A stretch of 64,000 bases of DNA from CAVVEC01 sp963770485 (lineage in GTDB: Bacteria > Acidobacteriota > Terriglobia > Terriglobales > Acidobacteriaceae), in NCBI GenBank assembly GCA_963770485.1, contig CAVYPX010000002.1:23252-87251 (forward strand). Reading direction: 5' to 3'. The translations under genes were made by a program, and so were the position numbers. Below, one piece after another: positions 61,572 through 64,000 of this stretch. Under the pieces are notes generated by a model that worked only from the letters and a program-made list of their open reading frames with translations, had not been told where the DNA came from and ran no database searches. Each line of letters starts with the position of its first letter. Within the stretch, counting starts at the first letter, position 1.

Positions 61572-61881
61572 ACTGTCTTTGTTGTATCTGATCAGCCGTT
61601 GGGAAGTCGTAGCTGGAGCTTCTCTTTGTTGTCCAACAAGTTCGCCTGCGGTAACTTGCGGTTGCTGGGACTGCCCCACTCAAGCCAAAACCGGGCTTGT
61701 ATCGACCGCGCCACACTTGATCGCCTGGAAGTCGAATACTGCGGGTTGTTTGTAAGTGACTTCTAGATGTGACGGCGTTAGCCAGTTCATCTTCAATTGC
61801 AGCCCGGTTACACGGATTTGCCAGGTTTATTGGGCTGGTGCCGTTGTTTGCGGCAAAGGTGCTGCAGGAATCGACTGTCGA
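61572..61881. other. Gene-free stretch with 26-bp repeat copy 2
   Basis: Between the pilin gene and the small membrane gene on the other strand. The only structure noted is the 26-bp repeat at 61674-61699, identical to 48293-48318. Confidence 0.6.
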
Positions 61882-62151
61882 TCATCTCAAGACTTTTTTC
61901 GCGAATGCAAGCATGACTAGAGCAACAAATGTGACAGTACAGCCTATTCCACCTACCAATGCCCCGTAAACGTCGCTACGCGAGTATTCACTACCAGAGA
62001 ACAATGCCCTCACCCTCGGAAGGTCAAGAGGTTTACCTTGCTGCTTGAGCGCACGTCGAACTCTCTGGGTGAAGAAGAGCGACACTGCTAGCGACGTAAA
62101 CAGTATCCAAACGAGACCCCCCACATCGAACATACCGAGGCCTACCTTCAC
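61882..62151 (-). CDS. Small membrane protein
   Basis: About 89 residues with two transmembrane helices (VGGLVWILFTSLAVSLFF and VGGIGCTVTFVALVMLAF) joined by a basic loop (RVRRALKQQGKPLDLPRVRA). GTG 62151 overlaps the stop of the preceding frameshifted gene (AAGTGA); ATG 62133 is an alternative. It is the last of three coupled genes downstream of the integrase. Function unknown. Confidence 0.58.
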   Translation of the reverse strand: MKVGLGMFDVGGLVWILFTSLAVSLFFTQRVRRALKQQGKPLDLPRVRALFSGSEYSRSDVYGALVGGIGCTVTFVALVMLAFAKKVLR

Positions 62152-62439
62152 TTGAGCCGTCTCCCAATCTGCAAAAGTGGCGAGCCGAAGAAGAACGAAA
62201 GTCCTGCTAATAGGACTCCCACATAAACAGCGAACACAGCATATGACGGCCACATTGGCCATCGTCGATCCCGCGCGAGATCACGGTATGCCTTGGTAGG
62301 CACGGAAACTGTCCCAGACATTGGCAAAGTACTTTACTCTGACACCGGCACTCTCCAACTGGGCGAGTATCCGGAAATGAGCAACAGTTCCGAAGACAAG
62401 AGCCAAGAAGGAAAGGCAAATAAGAGTGAGCCCTATCAT
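62148..62439 (-). pseudogene. Small membrane protein gene with a frameshift
   Basis: ATG 62439 overlaps the stop of the 217-residue gene (ATGA). The frame encodes MIGLTLICLSFLALVFGTVA and on to FANVWDSFRAY. After one surplus base near 62295 a second frame continues naturally as KAYRDLARDRRWPMWPSYAV, a second helix (VYVGVLLAGLSFFFGSPLL) and stop. The reconstructed product is about 97 residues with two helices. Confidence 0.6.
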
Positions 62440-63089
62440 TTTTGTCTCCCGAATAGGGCTGTGCACACGCCTTTTACTTCGTTCATGACGTAACCAGCAT
62501 AGGGCACTGTTACGAGGCTTAAATTTGCGGATACTTGTCCGCTAGCGGTTGCTGGCAATACGGAAGGTCCAAACGTACCTTGAATGTTGTTGCTGTTAGC
62601 CGAGATTCCGGTTTTTTGCACTGCAAAGTTGCCCGAAGCGCTGGGTCCGTTCAGCGATTGATTGGTTGGTGCGTTTCTCACAACGCCCCCAAGCAGATAT
62701 GCATCAGGTCCGACAAATCCAGAATTGATAACCCATGCCCATGAAAGGCTGAGTTCTCCCGAATTGCCGTTTGCGTTGAGTGTGACTTGTGCTCCTCCCG
62801 TAGGATAAGCTCCCCAATCCGCGCCAGCCCCCACTTGGGTAACGTCGGGGTATGCAGAGCAGACCTTTTGTGCCGCCTTCACTAGCCCGTTGTTTGCGGC
62901 TACAACGTGATCTGACGCGGTTTTTCCGCTCCACTCCGGCAACCCTAATGCGAGCGTGGACTTAGACCACTCGAAGCCCTGATGCAGTGCCGGATTTCTA
63001 CTCGCAAACCCCAGACGCGAGTTTTCGCTTAGCTGCCTGGTTGCAGCTAGAGATGGGTCCGGGATCGCGGTGCTGAAAGCAGAGTTCAT
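62436..63089 (-). CDS. Hypothetical protein in integrase-linked operon
   Basis: A 217-residue protein with no signal peptide or membrane helix. It has a charged N-terminal half (SKSTLALGLPEWSGKTASDH) and a Gly/Ser/Asn-rich, beta-prone C-terminal half (GADWGAYPTGGAQVTLNANG, SLSWAWVINSGFVGPDAYLL). The stop overlaps the next start (ATGA). No family recognised. It lies 57 bp downstream of the integrase gene and reads in the same direction. Confidence 0.62.
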   Translation of the reverse strand: MNSAFSTAIPDPSLAATRQLSENSRLGFASRNPALHQGFEWSKSTLALGLPEWSGKTASDHVVAANNGLVKAAQKVCSAYPDVTQVGAGADWGAYPTGGAQVTLNANGNSGELSLSWAWVINSGFVGPDAYLLGGVVRNAPTNQSLNGPSASGNFAVQKTGISANSNNIQGTFGPSVLPATASGQVSANLSLVTVPYAGYVMNEVKGVCTALFGRQK

Positions 63090-63146
63090 GTACTGCCCGA
63101 TTGTAAGGCTTTGGGGACAGGAAACCGAGTGGATTCTGGTCGGTTT

Positions 63147-64000
63147 CTATGGCTCTTTGTCCTCCGATTCCTCCTCCGATTCGGCATCCAGAGCGGCGAA
63201 CAAGTCCTCGGTGGTCGGGTCTCCGGGCTGGGTCTCGGGAGCGATTGTGGGCAGCGCTTCCGGGGCTGCATGGTGTTCCAGTGTGGCCGCCGGATGAGTG
63301 GCGGTATGAACCTGTTGCAAGGTACGGATCGACACCTGCGTGTAGATTTGCGTCGTTTCGAGGCGCGCGTGTCCGAGCATTTCCTGGATGAAGCGGATGT
63401 CGGCTCCGTTCTCGTGCATCAGCGTGGCCATGGTGTGACGGAACAAGTGGCAGGCTCCGGTCTTGCCGAGCTTGGCGGCGTCGATGCGCTCTTTCACCGA
63501 CGAGGTCATGTGGTCGCGGTTGAACGGCTCGCCCTGCGCCGTCAGGAACACGGTCAGGTCGTCGGGGTCTAGCGCCAGCCGGGGCCGCGCTTCCGCGATG
63601 TATTTTTCGAGCCATGCCGCCGCACGCTCGCCAATCGGCACGTAGCGGTCTTTCTTGCCCTTGCCCTGACGGATGAACACTACGCCCCGGTCGAGCGAGA
63701 GATCGTAGAGTTTCAGCCCGATGATCTCCATGCGCCGGATTCCAGTCGAGTACAGCACTTCCATGATGGTGCGGTCGCGCAATCCGATGGGATCGTGGAT
63801 GTCGGGCAACAGCAGGATTTTTTCTACTTCGTCTGCGGAGAGGATGTTCTTGGGCAGCACGCGCCCCAGGCGCGGCAGTTCCAGCTCCGACGCCGGATTG
63901 TGCAGGATGTGGTTCTGCCGCGTCATCCAGCGAAACCACATGCGTAAGGGAGAGAGGCGAGAGTGCTGCGAACGGAAGCTCAAGGGCTGGCCGTTCTTCT
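63147..64000 (-). CDS. Tyrosine recombinase (XerC-like integrase), 5' part missing
   Basis: The gene runs off the right edge; the frame stays open from the edge (KNGQPLSFRSQH). The catalytic domain shows the active-site Arg in VLYSTGIRRMEIIGLKLYDL, HLFRHTMATLMHENGADIRF with His and Arg, LGHARLETTQIYTQVSIRTL with the late His and the nucleophile Tyr. The C-terminal tail is acidic (LDAESEEESEDKEP). The segment ending VHTATHPAA resembles recombinases that accompany IS91-like elements, from memory. No IS91 transposase follows it here; instead a small operon of unknown genes does. Confidence 0.9.
   Translation of the reverse strand, partial: KNGQPLSFRSQHSRLSPLRMWFRWMTRQNHILHNPASELELPRLGRVLPKNILSADEVEKILLLPDIHDPIGLRDRTIMEVLYSTGIRRMEIIGLKLYDLSLDRGVVFIRQGKGKKDRYVPIGERAAAWLEKYIAEARPRLALDPDDLTVFLTAQGEPFNRDHMTSSVKERIDAAKLGKTGACHLFRHTMATLMHENGADIRFIQEMLGHARLETTQIYTQVSIRTLQQVHTATHPAATLEHHAAPEALPTIAPETQPGDPTTEDLFAALDAESEEESEDKEP

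Overview
The window looks like chromosomal DNA of an Acidobacteriota (Terriglobia-like) bacterium. This is inferred from gene content and style, not from a marker comparison. The signs are a TPR Ser/Thr kinase paired with an ECF sigma factor, an ECF / HEAT-repeat anti-sigma / GGGS-repeat DUF4097 / PDZ cluster, a Gly/Arg-rich N-terminal extension on ribosomal protein S18, DUF5818-like and HAF-repeat secreted proteins, and many dispersed palindromic repeats.

Positions 1-17.7 kb are mostly core genes: the end of fabF, a PilZ protein, lipA, an MCE-domain protein, a membrane spermidine-synthase-like protein, acpS, selA, recG, a GAF-GAF-GGDEF diguanylate cyclase, then the ECF envelope-stress cluster. 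Positions 18-23.6 kb carry prs-rplY-pth-rpsF-rpsR-rplI (minus strand), tRNA-Gln and ispE. Positions 23.7-36 kb mix accessory genes (an AlbA_2/HATPase protein, two decayed genes, a cytochrome P460) with ispD and ispF, which are separated by a GxxExxY gene bounded by perfect 31-bp inverted repeats. Positions 37.8-41 kb hold a CysO-type cysteine pathway: MoeB/MoeZ-rhodanese, a MoaD-like sulfur carrier, a JAMM peptidase and a CysM-like synthase.

Positions 45.4-54.9 kb are the main accessory region: a frameshifted IS1182-type element, three toxin-antitoxin modules (VapBC, MazEF-like, HigBA) each with a visible operator, two parS sites, an acyl-CoA carboxylase gene whose 3' end is duplicated downstream, and behind that duplication a compact nucleotidyltransferase / TIM-barrel gene pair followed by a DUF5131 (Gp37/Gp68) radical-SAM-like gene. 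I did not recognise the pair; it is the best candidate here for an undescribed cassette. Positions 55-64 kb hold a HAF-repeat protein, the TPR kinase and its sigma factor, a tRNA-Ser 3'-end fragment (att-like), a pilin, a small translationally coupled operon and a tyrosine recombinase running off the window.

The most distinctive theme is repeats. Several unrelated intergenic hairpin families have arms made of degenerate 7- to 10-bp near-tandem words. One family forms the exact ends of the GxxExxY unit and also occurs as an empty 82-bp hairpin inside the ribosomal protein operon. Another family is inserted in frame inside two enzyme genes (ispE and a glutamine amidotransferase) and is translated from opposite strands.
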